DNA of 64,000 bases from Flavobacterium sp. N3904 (GCF_025947305.1 NZ_CP110009.1:3141501-3205500), one strand, 5' to 3'; positions 25,940-35,461 are shown, counted from the first letter of the stretch. Translations and numbers: made by a program. The notes: generated by a model from the sequence alone, not told the origin.

Positions 25940-27007
25940 CTAAGATTTGTAATCTTCAAATGCATTTAGAATTAATTCGTTTTCAACCAATTGATTGATT
26001 TTTATTTTTCCGATTCCTTCGATTAATGCAAATTGGATGCTTCCATATTCATTTTTCTTGTCGTGAATCAATAATTCTAGGATTGGATCTATATCATTTT
26101 CTTCAAAAACTACATCTTCATAAATCGATTTTAAGGTCGTTTTTATTTGATTGTATTCGTCTTGGTTAATTAAATTTTTGCGCAACGAAATATAACTTTC
26201 CAGAACCATTCCAACAGCAATTGCTTCTCCATGAAGTAACGTAGTTTTGCTTTCATTTTCTAAAAAATAACTTTCAATAGCATGACCCAAGGTATGACCG
26301 AAGTTTAATGATTTTCGAATGTTTTTTTCTGTTGGATCTTGCATTACAATTTCATTTTTAATTTCTACTGAACGGTAAATTAATTCATCGAAATCTGCAA
26401 AATCAATTGCTTTTAAATCCAAAAATTGTCCCCAATATTCCTTGTCAAAAATCAAACCGTGTTTAAGCATTTCGGCAAGTCCGGAACGCATTTCGTTTTG
26501 AGGAACGGTTTCAAGATAATGAGTGTCAATCAAAACCATTTTTGGGGTATTGATTACGCCAATCTGGTTTTTTAAATTTCCCAAATCTACACCATTTTTA
26601 CCTCCTACAGAAGCATCAACCATTGATAAAAGTGTTGTTGGTACATGTATGAAATCAACTCCTCTTTTGAAAGTAGAGGCTACAAAACCTCCCAAATCTG
26701 TAACAACACCACCTCCAACATTAATAATCAATGTTTTTCTGTCGGCTCCAAGTTCTGTGAGAACATTCCAAATCTGAATGCAGGTCTCAATATTTTTATT
26801 GATTTCACCAGCTTCAAATTCGATAATTTCTATCGTAAGATCGGTTTCTAATTGAGGCAAAAAATGAGGTAAGCAAAACTCATTTGTATTGCTGTCTACA
26901 ACTATAAATAGGTTTGAATATTTGTTGTCTTTTAAATGTTGGTTTAGTGTTTTATATCCTATTTCATTGAAACATACAGGATAATTATTAGCTTGAATAG
27001 ATTGCAT
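25940..27007 (-). CDS. aroB: 3-dehydroquinate synthase
   Basis: The 355-residue enzyme has the AroB signature: NVGGGVVTDLGGFVASTFKRGVDFIHVPTT covers residues 100-130, with the NAD-binding GGGV and TTLLSMVDASVGGKNGVD. Metal ligands are in SGLAEMLKHGLI and LNFGHTLGHAIE, and a third His lies in LLHGEAIAVGM. It converts DAHP to 3-dehydroquinate, step two of the shikimate pathway. The length is typical. It is divergent from the proline dehydrogenase gene. Confidence 0.95.
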   Translation of the reverse strand: MQSIQANNYPVCFNEIGYKTLNQHLKDNKYSNLFIVVDSNTNEFCLPHFLPQLETDLTIEIIEFEAGEINKNIETCIQIWNVLTELGADRKTLIINVGGGVVTDLGGFVASTFKRGVDFIHVPTTLLSMVDASVGGKNGVDLGNLKNQIGVINTPKMVLIDTHYLETVPQNEMRSGLAEMLKHGLIFDKEYWGQFLDLKAIDFADFDELIYRSVEIKNEIVMQDPTEKNIRKSLNFGHTLGHAIESYFLENESKTTLLHGEAIAVGMVLESYISLRKNLINQDEYNQIKTTLKSIYEDVVFEENDIDPILELLIHDKKNEYGSIQFALIEGIGKIKINQLVENELILNAFEDYKS

Positions 27008-27045
27008 CTTTTTTATTTAAATGAAAACGCAAAATAAGGTAATTT

Positions 27046-27079
27046 TTGCTAAATATCAGTGATAGTCTCTTTATATTTG
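27046..27079 (+). promoter_or_regulatory. Promoter of the proline dehydrogenase gene
   Basis: TTG (27046-27048), a 23-base spacer and TATATTTG (27072-27079) fit the Bacteroidota promoter pattern. They lie 21 bases before the ATG at 27101. Confidence 0.6.
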
Positions 27080-27100
27080 CATAAAAAAATATAACATAAA

Positions 27101-28273
27101 ATGGATAATTTATTCAATAATACACAAATTGCGTTTGCACTAAAAAGTGACACCGAACTTGATAGAGCTTATTTTCTTTTTAAATTAATTAACAATCAAC
27201 CTTTAGTTCGAATTGGAACTGCTGTCACCAATTTTGCCATAAAAGCAAATCTACCCGTAGAAAGTTTAATTCGTGCTACCGTTTTTGATCATTTTTGTGG
27301 TGGTGTAAATGAAGATGATTGTCTCTCTGTAGTTGATAAAATGTATACCAAAGGAGTTTCGTCCGTATTAGATTATTCTGTTGAAGGAAAAGAAGAAGAA
27401 GATCAATTTGACGCAGCACTTAAAATGACCTTAAAAACCATTGAATTTGCCAAGGAACGTAAAGCTATTCCGTTTGCAGTATTTAAACCAACTGGTCTAG
27501 GCCGTTTGGATTTGTATGAAAAACTAGGAGAAAAACAAGCTTTGACGTCAGAGGAACAAGCAGAATGGGATAGGGTTGTAGCTCGTTTTGAATTGGTTTG
27601 CAGTGAAGCTCATAAAAAAGATGTTGCGCTGCTTATAGATGCTGAAGAAAGTTGGATGCAAGAGGCCGCAGATGATTTGGTTACCGAAATGATGCGAAAA
27701 TACAACAAAGAAAAAGCAATTGTTTTTAATACTTTGCAAATGTACCGTTGGGATCGTATGGAATATTTAAAAAAATTACATGCTCAAGCCAAAGCCGAGG
27801 GATTCTTTATCGGAATGAAATTGGTTCGTGGTGCCTATATGGAAAAAGAAAATGAGCGTGCTATTGAAAAAGGATATCCATCTCCAATTTGTGCTACTAA
27901 AGAAGCTACCGATTTAAATTATGATGCTGCTGTTCACTACATGGTAGAACATTTAGATACTATGTCCATTTTTGCTGGAACCCATAATGAAAAGAGTACT
28001 TATACTTTAATGGAATTGATGAAAGCCAAAGGAATTCAATCTAATGAAGATCGTGTTTGGTTCGGACAATTATATGGAATGAGTGATAACATCAGTTATA
28101 ATTTGGCGTCAAATGGTTATAATGTTGCTAAATATCTACCTTTCGGACCAGTTAAAGACGTTATGCCATACTTGATTCGCCGTGCAGAAGAAAACACATC
28201 GGTTGCAGGACAAACGAGTCGTGAACTTTCTATGATAAAAGCAGAACGCAATAGAAGAAAAGGAAAAAATTAG
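27101..28273 (+). CDS. Proline dehydrogenase (FAD-dependent, monofunctional)
   Basis: The 390-residue protein is a ProDH TIM barrel with FAVFKPTGLGR, LLIDAEESWMQEAAD and KLVRGAYMEKENERA. The C-terminal FGQLYGMSDNISYNLA and YLIRRAEENTSVAGQ contain the Arg pair for substrate carboxylate binding. It oxidises proline to pyrroline-5-carboxylate, passing electrons via FAD to quinone. It lacks the P5C dehydrogenase domain of PutA, as is normal in Bacteroidota. It is a single gene with its own promoter and a strong shared terminator. Confidence 0.93.
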   Translation: MDNLFNNTQIAFALKSDTELDRAYFLFKLINNQPLVRIGTAVTNFAIKANLPVESLIRATVFDHFCGGVNEDDCLSVVDKMYTKGVSSVLDYSVEGKEEEDQFDAALKMTLKTIEFAKERKAIPFAVFKPTGLGRLDLYEKLGEKQALTSEEQAEWDRVVARFELVCSEAHKKDVALLIDAEESWMQEAADDLVTEMMRKYNKEKAIVFNTLQMYRWDRMEYLKKLHAQAKAEGFFIGMKLVRGAYMEKENERAIEKGYPSPICATKEATDLNYDAAVHYMVEHLDTMSIFAGTHNEKSTYTLMELMKAKGIQSNEDRVWFGQLYGMSDNISYNLASNGYNVAKYLPFGPVKDVMPYLIRRAEENTSVAGQTSRELSMIKAERNRRKGKN

Positions 28274-28307
28274 TATTCAGTTTTGAGTGTTCAGTTTTCA
28301 GTTTAAA

Positions 28308-28346
28308 AAAAAATCCATTTGTGAAGTTTTCACAAATGGATTTTTT
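28308..28346. terminator. Bidirectional terminator between proline dehydrogenase and ABC exporter genes
   Basis: An 18-bp perfect stem with a 3-base loop has A-runs on the left and T-runs on the right. It lies between two converging genes and can serve both strands. Confidence 0.92.
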
Positions 28347-28364
28347 CTTTCTATAAAAGGAGAA

Positions 28365-30152
28365 CTATGAATTGCTAAACTGCAAATTACTTAAGTTTTT
28401 ATACAAACCATTTTCTAAATTAATTAATTCCTGGTGCGTTCCTTGTTCACTTATTTTTCCATTATCAAGCACTAAAATTTGATCGGCAGAACGAATGGTA
28501 GAAAGACGGTGAGCAATAATAATGCTCGTTCTTCCTTCCATCAAAATTTCAAGAGCTTCTTGGACTAATTTTTCGCTTTCACTGTCTAATGATGATGTGG
28601 CTTCATCAAGAATTAAAATACTTGGATTTTTCAATAGCGCACGTGCAATCGCAATTCGTTGTCTTTGTCCACCTGACAATTTAATTCCTCTTTCACCAAC
28701 TATCGTTTCGAATTTTTCTGGGAATCCTTCAATAAAATCGAATGCATTGGCTTGTTTAGCAGCGAGATTTATTTCTTCAACTGTAGCATTTGGTTTGCCG
28801 TATGCAATATTTTCTCTAATTGTTCCTCCAAACAAAATCACATCCTGAGGAACTATGCTCATATTTCCACGAAGATTTTCCAAATCATAGTCATAAATAT
28901 TTTTCCCATCAATTAATATCTCTCCACCATTGATGTCATAAAAACGCAATAACAAAGAAGCAATGGTTGATTTTCCCATTCCGCTTGGCCCAACAATTGC
29001 TATTTTTTGACCAAAACTTGCCGTAAAATTAATGCCTTTCAAGACTTGAATTTCTTTTCGCGAAGGATAACTAAAAGTGACATTGTCAAAAGTCACATCT
29101 CCTTTAATTTTATTTATCGTTGGAATATGCATATCGGAGTTGATTTTTTCAGGAACTTCGTCCAATAATTCAAAAACTCTTTCGGTAGCACCAATTGCTT
29201 TTTGCATTTGTGCATACAATTCGGCAATACCTCCTGATGAAGCACCCACGTAACTTGAATATAATATAAAGGTAAATAATTCACCAACTGTAATTTCACC
29301 GGCAATACTCAATTGCACACCATACCATACTACCGCTACAATAGTTCCGAACAAACAAATAATGATAAAAGAAGCAAAGAATCCTCTAAACTGTCCGCCT
29401 TTAATACCAATTTTGACTACTTCCCTAATTTTTTCTCTGTAGCGGGCAATTTCGTACCATTCATTGGCAAAAGCTTTTACAATACTGATGCCCTGCATGG
29501 TTTCTTCAACTACAACCTGACTTTCGGCTACTTGATCTTGAACTTTTTTAGAATATTTTCGAATAAATCTACCAAAAATTACCGCAGCCACACCAACCAA
29601 AGGAACCACAGAAACCATCATAATGGTCAATTTAATGTTGATACTGGCCAACATGATAAAACTTCCGATGATTAATATAAATTGTCTTAAAAATTCGGCT
29701 ATAGTAGTAGTTAAGGTATCCTGGATTTGGGTAATGTCATTGCTAATTCTACTGTTTAATTCCCCAACTCGTTTGTGGGAGAAAAAAGTCATTGGTAATT
29801 TTACCAAATTTGTATACAATGCCAAGCGAACATTGGCCAAGGTATTTTCTGTAAAATTTACAAACAGTGAAAGTCTGAAAAAAGAGAATATAGATTGAAA
29901 AAGCAAAACCAAACCAAGACCTAAAGCAATTTGATTGGCCAAATGTGCATCTTTTTTGTTGACACAATCCACAAGCATTCCCATAAACTTAGGAAAGGCC
30001 AATGCAGTAACACTGGTAAGTAATAAGAAAACCAATCCTACATAAAATTTCCATTTGTGATTGTTGGCATATTTAAAAATGAGTATTGTTTTTTGAAGAG
30101 AACTTGCAGTAATTTTAGATTTTGGTAAATCGTTTTCTTTATATCGAGCCAT
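28365..30152 (-). CDS. ABC transporter, fused permease and ATP-binding protein
   Basis: From ATG 30152 the protein has 595 residues: an N-terminal six-helix ABC exporter domain (about 30-330), then an ATP-binding domain. That domain has Walker A VGPSGMGKST, signature LSGGQRQR, Walker B ILILDEATSSLD and H-loop IIAHRLST. It forms a homodimeric lipid, peptide or drug exporter in the inner membrane; the substrate is not predictable. A longer frame back to a TTG at 30191 exists, but the promoter (TTG, 20 bases, TACATTTG) lies inside that extension. The ATG at 30152 is therefore the better start. Confidence 0.9.
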   Translation of the reverse strand: MARYKENDLPKSKITASSLQKTILIFKYANNHKWKFYVGLVFLLLTSVTALAFPKFMGMLVDCVNKKDAHLANQIALGLGLVLLFQSIFSFFRLSLFVNFTENTLANVRLALYTNLVKLPMTFFSHKRVGELNSRISNDITQIQDTLTTTIAEFLRQFILIIGSFIMLASINIKLTIMMVSVVPLVGVAAVIFGRFIRKYSKKVQDQVAESQVVVEETMQGISIVKAFANEWYEIARYREKIREVVKIGIKGGQFRGFFASFIIICLFGTIVAVVWYGVQLSIAGEITVGELFTFILYSSYVGASSGGIAELYAQMQKAIGATERVFELLDEVPEKINSDMHIPTINKIKGDVTFDNVTFSYPSRKEIQVLKGINFTASFGQKIAIVGPSGMGKSTIASLLLRFYDINGGEILIDGKNIYDYDLENLRGNMSIVPQDVILFGGTIRENIAYGKPNATVEEINLAAKQANAFDFIEGFPEKFETIVGERGIKLSGGQRQRIAIARALLKNPSILILDEATSSLDSESEKLVQEALEILMEGRTSIIIAHRLSTIRSADQILVLDNGKISEQGTHQELINLENGLYKNLSNLQFSNS

Positions 30153-30170
30153 TATATATATATTATTATA

Positions 30171-30201
30171 CAAATGTAGCGTTATAACCAATCTGTGACA
30201 A
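30171..30201 (-). promoter_or_regulatory. Promoter of the ABC exporter gene
   Basis: On the minus strand, TTG, a 20-base spacer and TACATTTG match the consensus. They lie 18-20 bases before ATG 30152 and decide the start of that gene. Confidence 0.6.
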
Positions 30202-30295
30202 AAAAATAATCATGTTTAGTAATTCAATAAAATACTGCAAATGAGTTATTAAGAAAAGAGAGTCTTAGTTTTATTGATATTTTCTGTTTTTTTGC

Positions 30296-30325
30296 TTGCA
30301 AATACGAGTTCTAGTTGTATATTTG
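30296..30325 (+). promoter_or_regulatory. Promoter of tRNA-Val
   Basis: TTG (30296-30298), 19 bases, then TATATTTG (30318-30325) is an exact Bacteroidota promoter. It predicts transcription starting about 35 bases before the mature tRNA. Confidence 0.7.
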
Positions 30326-30367
30326 CACACGCAATAACGGCAACGAAAGTTGTAAAATTGTAAAATA

Positions 30368-30442
30368 GGGCGATTAGCTCAGCTGGTTCAGAGCACCTCG
30401 TTTACACCGAGGGGGTCGGGGGTTCGAACCCCTCATCGCCCA
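30368..30442 (+). tRNA. tRNA-Val (anticodon TAC)
   Basis: The acceptor arm GGGCGAT pairs with ATCGCCC. The D loop contains AGCTCAGCTGGTTCAGAGC. The anticodon stem CCTCG/CGAGG encloses loop TTTACAC with anticodon TAC (Val, GTA). The T arm GTCGGGGGTTCGAACCCC is intact. The 3' CCA is not encoded, as is usual in this group. Confidence 0.95.
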
Positions 30443-30451
30443 CAGAATTTT

Positions 30452-30485
30452 AAAAACTCCAAAGTCATTTGATTTTGGAGTTTTT
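30452..30485 (+). terminator. Terminator of tRNA-Val
   Basis: A 12-bp stem (AAAAACTCCAAA with TTTGGAGTTTTT) with a 10-base loop is followed by T, directly after the tRNA. Confidence 0.85.
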
Positions 30486-30609
30486 TTATTCTTACTATTT
30501 CCCCTTTTATATGTTTTTTAATAACTTTTGTCGTTGACCGATTATTTTACTTTAGAAATATAAAAAATGACTTATTTTTACACTGAAAATAATTTAAAAG
30601 TAAAACAGA

Positions 30610-31440
30610 ATGGATTGGATAACAGCCAAAGAATTTGAAGATATAACCTATAAAAAATGCAATGGTGTTGCCCGAATTGCATTTAACAGACCCGATGTGC
30701 GCAACGCTTTTAGACCAAAAACAACATCCGAATTGTATCAGGCATTTTACGATGCGCAAGAAGATACCTCAATTGGGGTTGTTTTGCTTTCTGCTGAAGG
30801 ACCATCATCTAAGGATGGGGTATATTCATTTTGTAGTGGAGGCGATCAAAATGCCCGTGGTCATCAAGGTTATGTAGGAGACGATGGTCAGCATCGTTTG
30901 AATATTCTTGAAGTACAACGATTAATTCGTTTTATGCCAAAAGTGGTTATCGCTGTTGTTCCTGGCTGGGCTGTTGGTGGTGGACATAGTTTGCATGTAG
31001 TTTGTGATATGACTTTAGCAAGCAAAGAGCACGCCATTTTCAAACAAACCGATGCAGATGTTACCAGTTTTGACGGAGGCTACGGTTCTGCTTATCTTGC
31101 CAAAATGGTAGGACAGAAAAAAGCAAGAGAAATTTTCTTTTTGGGTCGAAATTATTCTGCTCAAGAAGCAATGGATATGGGAATGGTGAATGCCGTTATT
31201 CCTCATGCTGAATTAGAAGATACCGCTTATGAATGGGCACAAGAAATTCTTGGAAAATCCCCTATGGCCATCAAAATGCTCAAGTTTGCTATGAATCTTA
31301 CCGATGATGGTATGGTGGGACAACAAGTATTTGCTGGCGAAGCAACAAGGCTCGCCTATATGACCGAAGAAGCTAAAGAAGGTAGAAATGCATTCCTTGA
31401 AAAACGCAAACCGAATTTTGAAAAGAAATGGTTGCCATAA
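30610..31440 (+). CDS. menB: 1,4-dihydroxy-2-naphthoyl-CoA synthase
   Basis: The 276-residue protein is a crotonase-fold MenB. GVARIAFNRPDVRNAFRP covers residues 18-35, and FCSGGDQNARG is the oxyanion/active-site loop. VPGWAVGGGHSLHVVCD and the MenB-specific QTDADVTSFDGGYGSAYLA follow. It cyclises O-succinylbenzoyl-CoA to 1,4-dihydroxy-2-naphthoyl-CoA in menaquinone synthesis. menA and menC lie about 2-6 kb downstream on the same strand, so the men genes are loosely clustered. A hairpin follows after 24 bases. Confidence 0.95.
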   Translation: MDWITAKEFEDITYKKCNGVARIAFNRPDVRNAFRPKTTSELYQAFYDAQEDTSIGVVLLSAEGPSSKDGVYSFCSGGDQNARGHQGYVGDDGQHRLNILEVQRLIRFMPKVVIAVVPGWAVGGGHSLHVVCDMTLASKEHAIFKQTDADVTSFDGGYGSAYLAKMVGQKKAREIFFLGRNYSAQEAMDMGMVNAVIPHAELEDTAYEWAQEILGKSPMAIKMLKFAMNLTDDGMVGQQVFAGEATRLAYMTEEAKEGRNAFLEKRKPNFEKKWLP

Positions 31441-31463
31441 AAAATGGTTTTGGAGTTTAAAAG

Positions 31464-31497
31464 TTAAGGTTTCAAGTTTTGTAATTTGAGACCTTAA
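31464..31497 (+). terminator. Hairpin after menB, possible weak terminator
   Basis: A 12-bp stem with one G-U pair (TTAAGGTTTCAA with TTGAGACCTTAA) and a 10-base loop is followed by ATTTTATATTTA. The tail is only moderately T-rich, so it may attenuate rather than stop transcription. Confidence 0.5.
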
Positions 31498-31525
31498 ATT
31501 TTATATTTATTTAGAAAAAAAGAAA

Positions 31526-32041
31526 ATGGAAAATTTTACAAATGTGACTATCGATACTACCCAACTTCCTAAATTTGAGGAAGTAGAATTCTCTATTTTA
31601 CACCCGAATTATTGGAAAGTAACTTTGATAACCTTATCCGTATTTTTTTTGATAATCGGAATTGGTGTAGGTTTTCTGTTTTATTTCAATGAGGAGATTG
31701 CTCCCTATATTTCTCAAATCGGAATTATTTATGTGGTTTTGTTGCTATTGGTTCTTTTCTTTTCGAGAATGAGTTTTAAGAAAAAAGGATTTGCATTTAG
31801 AACTCATGATGTATTGTTTAGACATGGAATAATTGCCACAAATACACTGGTAATTCCTTATAATAGAGTACAACATGTAGCTTTACATGAAGGTTTAATT
31901 TCGAGGTTTTTTGGATTGGCAAAAATCGAAATCTTTACAGCCGGAGGAAGTTCAAGTGATATAGAAATTCCCGGAATTGCCAAAGAGCAAGCCGAGAACA
32001 TCAAACAACTTTTGATGGGAAAAATTCAAAAGCAATTATAA
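31526..32041 (+). CDS. PH-domain (DUF304, YdbS-like) membrane protein
   Basis: The 171-residue protein has two transmembrane helices at about 35-55 and 65-80. A bacterial PH domain with RHGIIATNTLVIPYNRVQHV follows and is typical of DUF304/bPH_2. The following gene encodes the larger partner with three such domains. Its ATG shares one base with this stop (TAATG), so the pair is translationally coupled. In Bacillus the YdbS/YdbT pair affects antimicrobial-compound resistance; the role here is unknown. Confidence 0.85.
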   Translation: MENFTNVTIDTTQLPKFEEVEFSILHPNYWKVTLITLSVFFLIIGIGVGFLFYFNEEIAPYISQIGIIYVVLLLLVLFFSRMSFKKKGFAFRTHDVLFRHGIIATNTLVIPYNRVQHVALHEGLISRFFGLAKIEIFTAGGSSSDIEIPGIAKEQAENIKQLLMGKIQKQL

Positions 32042-33561
32042 TGGAAGCCAATTTCAATCAACCACAACGACAATCCATCGTTGGGATTTTTGTTATGTTT
32101 ATTTATTCACTTCAAGGATATGCAAAGGCATTGTGGCCTATTTTGGTGATTTGGATTTTTAAATTCAATGAAATTAATAAAGGTTATTTATTGGTCGGAA
32201 CAATAGCTGTTTTTGCTGTCATTGGAATCATTTCTTATTTAAAATACTTGAATTTCACCTTTTACATAGATCAGGAAAATGACGAATTTATTATAACCGA
32301 AGGCATTTTCAATAAAACCAAAACAACCATACAACTTTATAAAATCCAACAAGTAAATATCAACCAGTCATTGATTCAGCGATTGGTAGGGGTCTATGAA
32401 TTGGCTGTTGATACTGCGGGTTCCAATAAAAAAGAGGGAAATATCAGGGCCATTTCGCATGAATTGGCATTAGACCTAAAATCTCGTTTATTAGAGAATG
32501 AAAATAAAGAAGATATAAATGTTGATGATGCAATTGGTGCTTTAAGCGAAATTTTAACTGAAAAGGCTATCAAAACAGAAGTTCCATTTATAAAAATTAG
32601 TTTTTTGAGTTTATTGAAAATCGGAATTACTTCCAATTATGTAAAAAGCTTTTTTGTTTTGCTAGCGTTTTTCATCACACTTTTCGATCACATTAAGCAA
32701 ATAACGGGCAGGGATGTTTTGCACGATGAAAACATCGAAGATTATGTCGATAAAAGCCAAGTCTTTACTGCTTTTTTAATGCTATTTATCATTTTCTTTT
32801 TGGCAGTTATTTTAATTAATTTGGTCAAAACAATTTTCACTTATTTTGATTATAAAATAGCCAGACAAAAAGGTTCGTTATTGCTTTCTTATGGCTTATT
32901 GAATACCAAAAGTACTATCATAAAACCCGAAAAAGTTCAGATTACAAGTATTACCCAGAATTTTTTTCAAAAGAAGATGAATGTGTTGCATCTTAAAATA
33001 AAACAGGCAACTGGAGGAGAAAAAGAAGACCATAAACTAGCTATAGAAATTCCAGGATGTGACAGACTCGAAAAAGATGCAATTTTGAAATTGTTGTTTC
33101 AAAAAATCCCTGAAAAAGGTGTGATGCTCAAACCTAATTTTAGAAAACTCGGATTTTCAGTTTTCCTAACTATTGGGTTACCGTTGCTAGGTTTCTATTT
33201 TGTTAGAGATTTTATAATAGAACAATTGCCAATGGTAGATTATTTTGTGCTTTTTTATGTTGTTTTTGTTGGTATAATTCAATTTTTTGCATTCAAAAAT
33301 AATCGCCTTTATATTAATGATGACTTCATAATTCTCCAAAGCGGTGCTTGGGATGTTTCTAATAGAATTATTATACCGAGTAAAATTCAGGCGATTACAA
33401 CTTCACAACTCTTTTGGCACAAAAATATCAATATTGGTTCCTTAACTTTGCATACTGCAGGAGGGGATATTAGTTTTCAATTGGGTAATTTTACAGCTAT
33501 AAAACAATATGTCAATCTTTGGTTGTACGAAATGGAAACATCTGATAGTAATTGGATGTAA
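32041..33561 (+). CDS. PH-domain (DUF304, YdbT-like) multi-domain membrane protein
   Basis: The 506-residue protein has three pairs of transmembrane helices (about 12-60, 185-260 and 365-415). Each pair precedes a bPH_2 domain with the recurring pattern I..G..N..T.I...KIQ (TEGIFNKTKTTIQLYKIQQV, YGLLNTKSTIIKPEKVQI, QSGAWDVSNRIIIPSKIQA). It overlaps the YdbS-like gene by one base. Inner-membrane complex of unknown biochemical role. Confidence 0.87.
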   Translation: MEANFNQPQRQSIVGIFVMFIYSLQGYAKALWPILVIWIFKFNEINKGYLLVGTIAVFAVIGIISYLKYLNFTFYIDQENDEFIITEGIFNKTKTTIQLYKIQQVNINQSLIQRLVGVYELAVDTAGSNKKEGNIRAISHELALDLKSRLLENENKEDINVDDAIGALSEILTEKAIKTEVPFIKISFLSLLKIGITSNYVKSFFVLLAFFITLFDHIKQITGRDVLHDENIEDYVDKSQVFTAFLMLFIIFFLAVILINLVKTIFTYFDYKIARQKGSLLLSYGLLNTKSTIIKPEKVQITSITQNFFQKKMNVLHLKIKQATGGEKEDHKLAIEIPGCDRLEKDAILKLLFQKIPEKGVMLKPNFRKLGFSVFLTIGLPLLGFYFVRDFIIEQLPMVDYFVLFYVVFVGIIQFFAFKNNRLYINDDFIILQSGAWDVSNRIIIPSKIQAITTSQLFWHKNINIGSLTLHTAGGDISFQLGNFTAIKQYVNLWLYEMETSDSNWM

Positions 33562-33638
33562 AACCAAGAGAATAAAATATAGGTCTCCGTTTAAACAATT
33601 TAAACTTTTAAACCTTTTTAAACAATTAAACAACAAAA

Positions 33639-34601
33639 ATGAAACACTGGATTGAAGCCGCAAGATTAAGAACATTACCATTATCAGTTTCTGGAATAAT
33701 AGTTGGAAGTATGTATGCGTTGGCAAACCCAACAGATAATGTATTGACTCCAACAGATGTTTTCAATTGGGAAATATTTGCTTTTGCACTTTTGACAACA
33801 TTAGGATTACAAGTGCTTTCTAATTTTGCCAATGATTACGGAGATGGTGTCAAAGGAACAGACAATGAGGATAGAGTAGGGCCAAAACGGGCCATACAAA
33901 GTGGTGTGATAACTCCTCAAGCAATGAAACGTGCTTTGGTGATTACCTCTCTACTTACATTATTTTCAGCAATATTCTTGATTTATGTTGCATTTGGAGA
34001 AAGTAATCTCGTTTATTCTGTATTTTATTTGATTTTAGGAATTATGGCTATAATTTCTGCAATTCGTTATACTGTAGGTAATTCGGCTTATGGATACAAA
34101 GGATATGGTGATATTTTTGTATTTGCATTCTTCGGATTGGTGAGTACTTTAGGCGTTAATTTCTTGTATTCAAAACAATTGGACTTGATACTTATTTTGC
34201 CAGCTACAGCAATTGGATTATTGAGTGTTGCTGTTTTAAATTTGAATAATATGCGCGACCAAGCTTCGGATGCCAAATCAGGAAAGAATACCGTTGTGGT
34301 AAAAATGGGTGCCGAAAAAGCCAAAAAATACCATTATTTCCTGATTGTTTCCGCTATGATTGCGGTAGTTACGTTCGCCATATTGAGCGATTTTAGTTTT
34401 GATCAATACTTGTTTTTATTGGCATATATTCCGCTAACCAAACATTTAATCACAGTATCCAAAAATCAAGATCCAAAATTATTGGATCCCGAATTAAAGA
34501 AAGTAGCCTTGAGTACCTTTTTGCTTTCGATATTATTATCTTTATGTATGATTTCCTTGATATCCGATATTTTTGTGAATCTTTTCTTGGGAGGACGATA
34601 A
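33639..34601 (+). CDS. menA: 1,4-dihydroxy-2-naphthoate polyprenyltransferase
   Basis: The 320-residue UbiA-fold membrane protein has about eight transmembrane helices. Two Asp-rich prenyl-diphosphate motifs are visible: FANDYGDGVKGTDNEDR near residue 65, and LNNMRDQASDAKSGKNT around 200. It joins the isoprenoid tail to 1,4-dihydroxy-2-naphthoate to make demethylmenaquinone. menB lies upstream and menC downstream on the same strand. Length fits the family. Confidence 0.93.
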   Translation: MKHWIEAARLRTLPLSVSGIIVGSMYALANPTDNVLTPTDVFNWEIFAFALLTTLGLQVLSNFANDYGDGVKGTDNEDRVGPKRAIQSGVITPQAMKRALVITSLLTLFSAIFLIYVAFGESNLVYSVFYLILGIMAIISAIRYTVGNSAYGYKGYGDIFVFAFFGLVSTLGVNFLYSKQLDLILILPATAIGLLSVAVLNLNNMRDQASDAKSGKNTVVVKMGAEKAKKYHYFLIVSAMIAVVTFAILSDFSFDQYLFLLAYIPLTKHLITVSKNQDPKLLDPELKKVALSTFLLSILLSLCMISLISDIFVNLFLGGR

Positions 34602-34656
34602 GTAATTCAAAAATTAATCAAAGTTGTGTTTTCTAATATTTTAAACTTTTACTAAA

Positions 34657-35334
34657 ATGAAAATAACATTCTACGGTCACGCCTCTTTGGGAATTGAAGT
34701 TAGTGGCAAACACATTCTTGTGGATCCCTATATTTCTGCCAATCCAAAGGCTTCCCATATTAACATTAACGATCTTAAAGCCGATTTTATCCTTTTGACA
34801 CACGCTCACGGTGATCATATACTCGATGTCGAATACATTGCATCTAGAACCAATGCTGTGATTGTGTCGAATGCTGAAATTGCGGGTTATTATGGTAAAA
34901 AAGGTTTTCAATCACACCCTATGAACCATGGTGGTAGCTGGAATTTTGATTTTGGAAAACTAAAATATGTAAGTGCTATTCACTCCAGTTCTTTTCCTGA
35001 CGGGATGTATGGCGGGAATCCAGGTGGTTTTGTAATCGAGGGCGAACACAAAAATATCTACATTGCCGGCGACACCGCGCTTACGATGGATATGAAATTG
35101 ATTCCGATGCGTACACAACTCGATTTGGCGATTTTACCAATTGGGAATAATTTTACCATGGATGTTGAGGACGCTATAATAGCCTCCGATTTTGTGGCTT
35201 GTGATAAAATTCTGGGCATTCACTTCGACACATTCGGTTATATCGAAATCAATCACGAGCAAGCCATTAAGAAATTCTTCGATAAAGGAAAAGATTTGAT
35301 GTTGCTCGAAATCGGAAGTTTTATTGAATTATAA
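34657..35334 (+). CDS. Metal-dependent hydrolase, UPF0173 metallo-beta-lactamase-fold protein
   Basis: The 225-residue protein carries the H-x-H-x-D-H motif in LLTHAHGDH near residues 47-55. Further ligands are in NHGGSW, YIAGDTALTMDM and GIHFDTFGYIEI. It belongs to the UPF0173 hydrolases, cytoplasmic and of unknown substrate. It starts 55 bases after menA. A dispersed repeat with a GC-rich hairpin follows the stop and may terminate transcription. Confidence 0.88.
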   Translation: MKITFYGHASLGIEVSGKHILVDPYISANPKASHININDLKADFILLTHAHGDHILDVEYIASRTNAVIVSNAEIAGYYGKKGFQSHPMNHGGSWNFDFGKLKYVSAIHSSSFPDGMYGGNPGGFVIEGEHKNIYIAGDTALTMDMKLIPMRTQLDLAILPIGNNFTMDVEDAIIASDFVACDKILGIHFDTFGYIEINHEQAIKKFFDKGKDLMLLEIGSFIEL

Positions 35335-35339
35335 TAATT

Positions 35340-35414
35340 AGGAGCTATTCCTGCTATTCGTTACAATCCCCGCCCAAAAGCGGGGGATTTTCACTACTAT
35401 CAGGGCTAGGGGAT
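35340..35414 (+). repeat. Copy 1 of a dispersed hairpin-core repeat
   Basis: The segment has a left box GGAGCTATTCCTGCTAT, a hairpin (AATCCCCGC / GCGGGGGATT, 35365-35389) and a right box CTACTATCAGGGCTAGGG. Copy 2 near 53387-53475 has both boxes in related form with a completely different hairpin between them. The shared plan with an exchanged, still self-complementary core suggests a structured element (RNA or mobile). Function unknown; the hairpin may terminate the upstream gene. Confidence 0.6.
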
Positions 35415-35461
35415 TCCTATATTTAATATCTTTTGTTTAAAAAAAGACCAATATTTTCATA

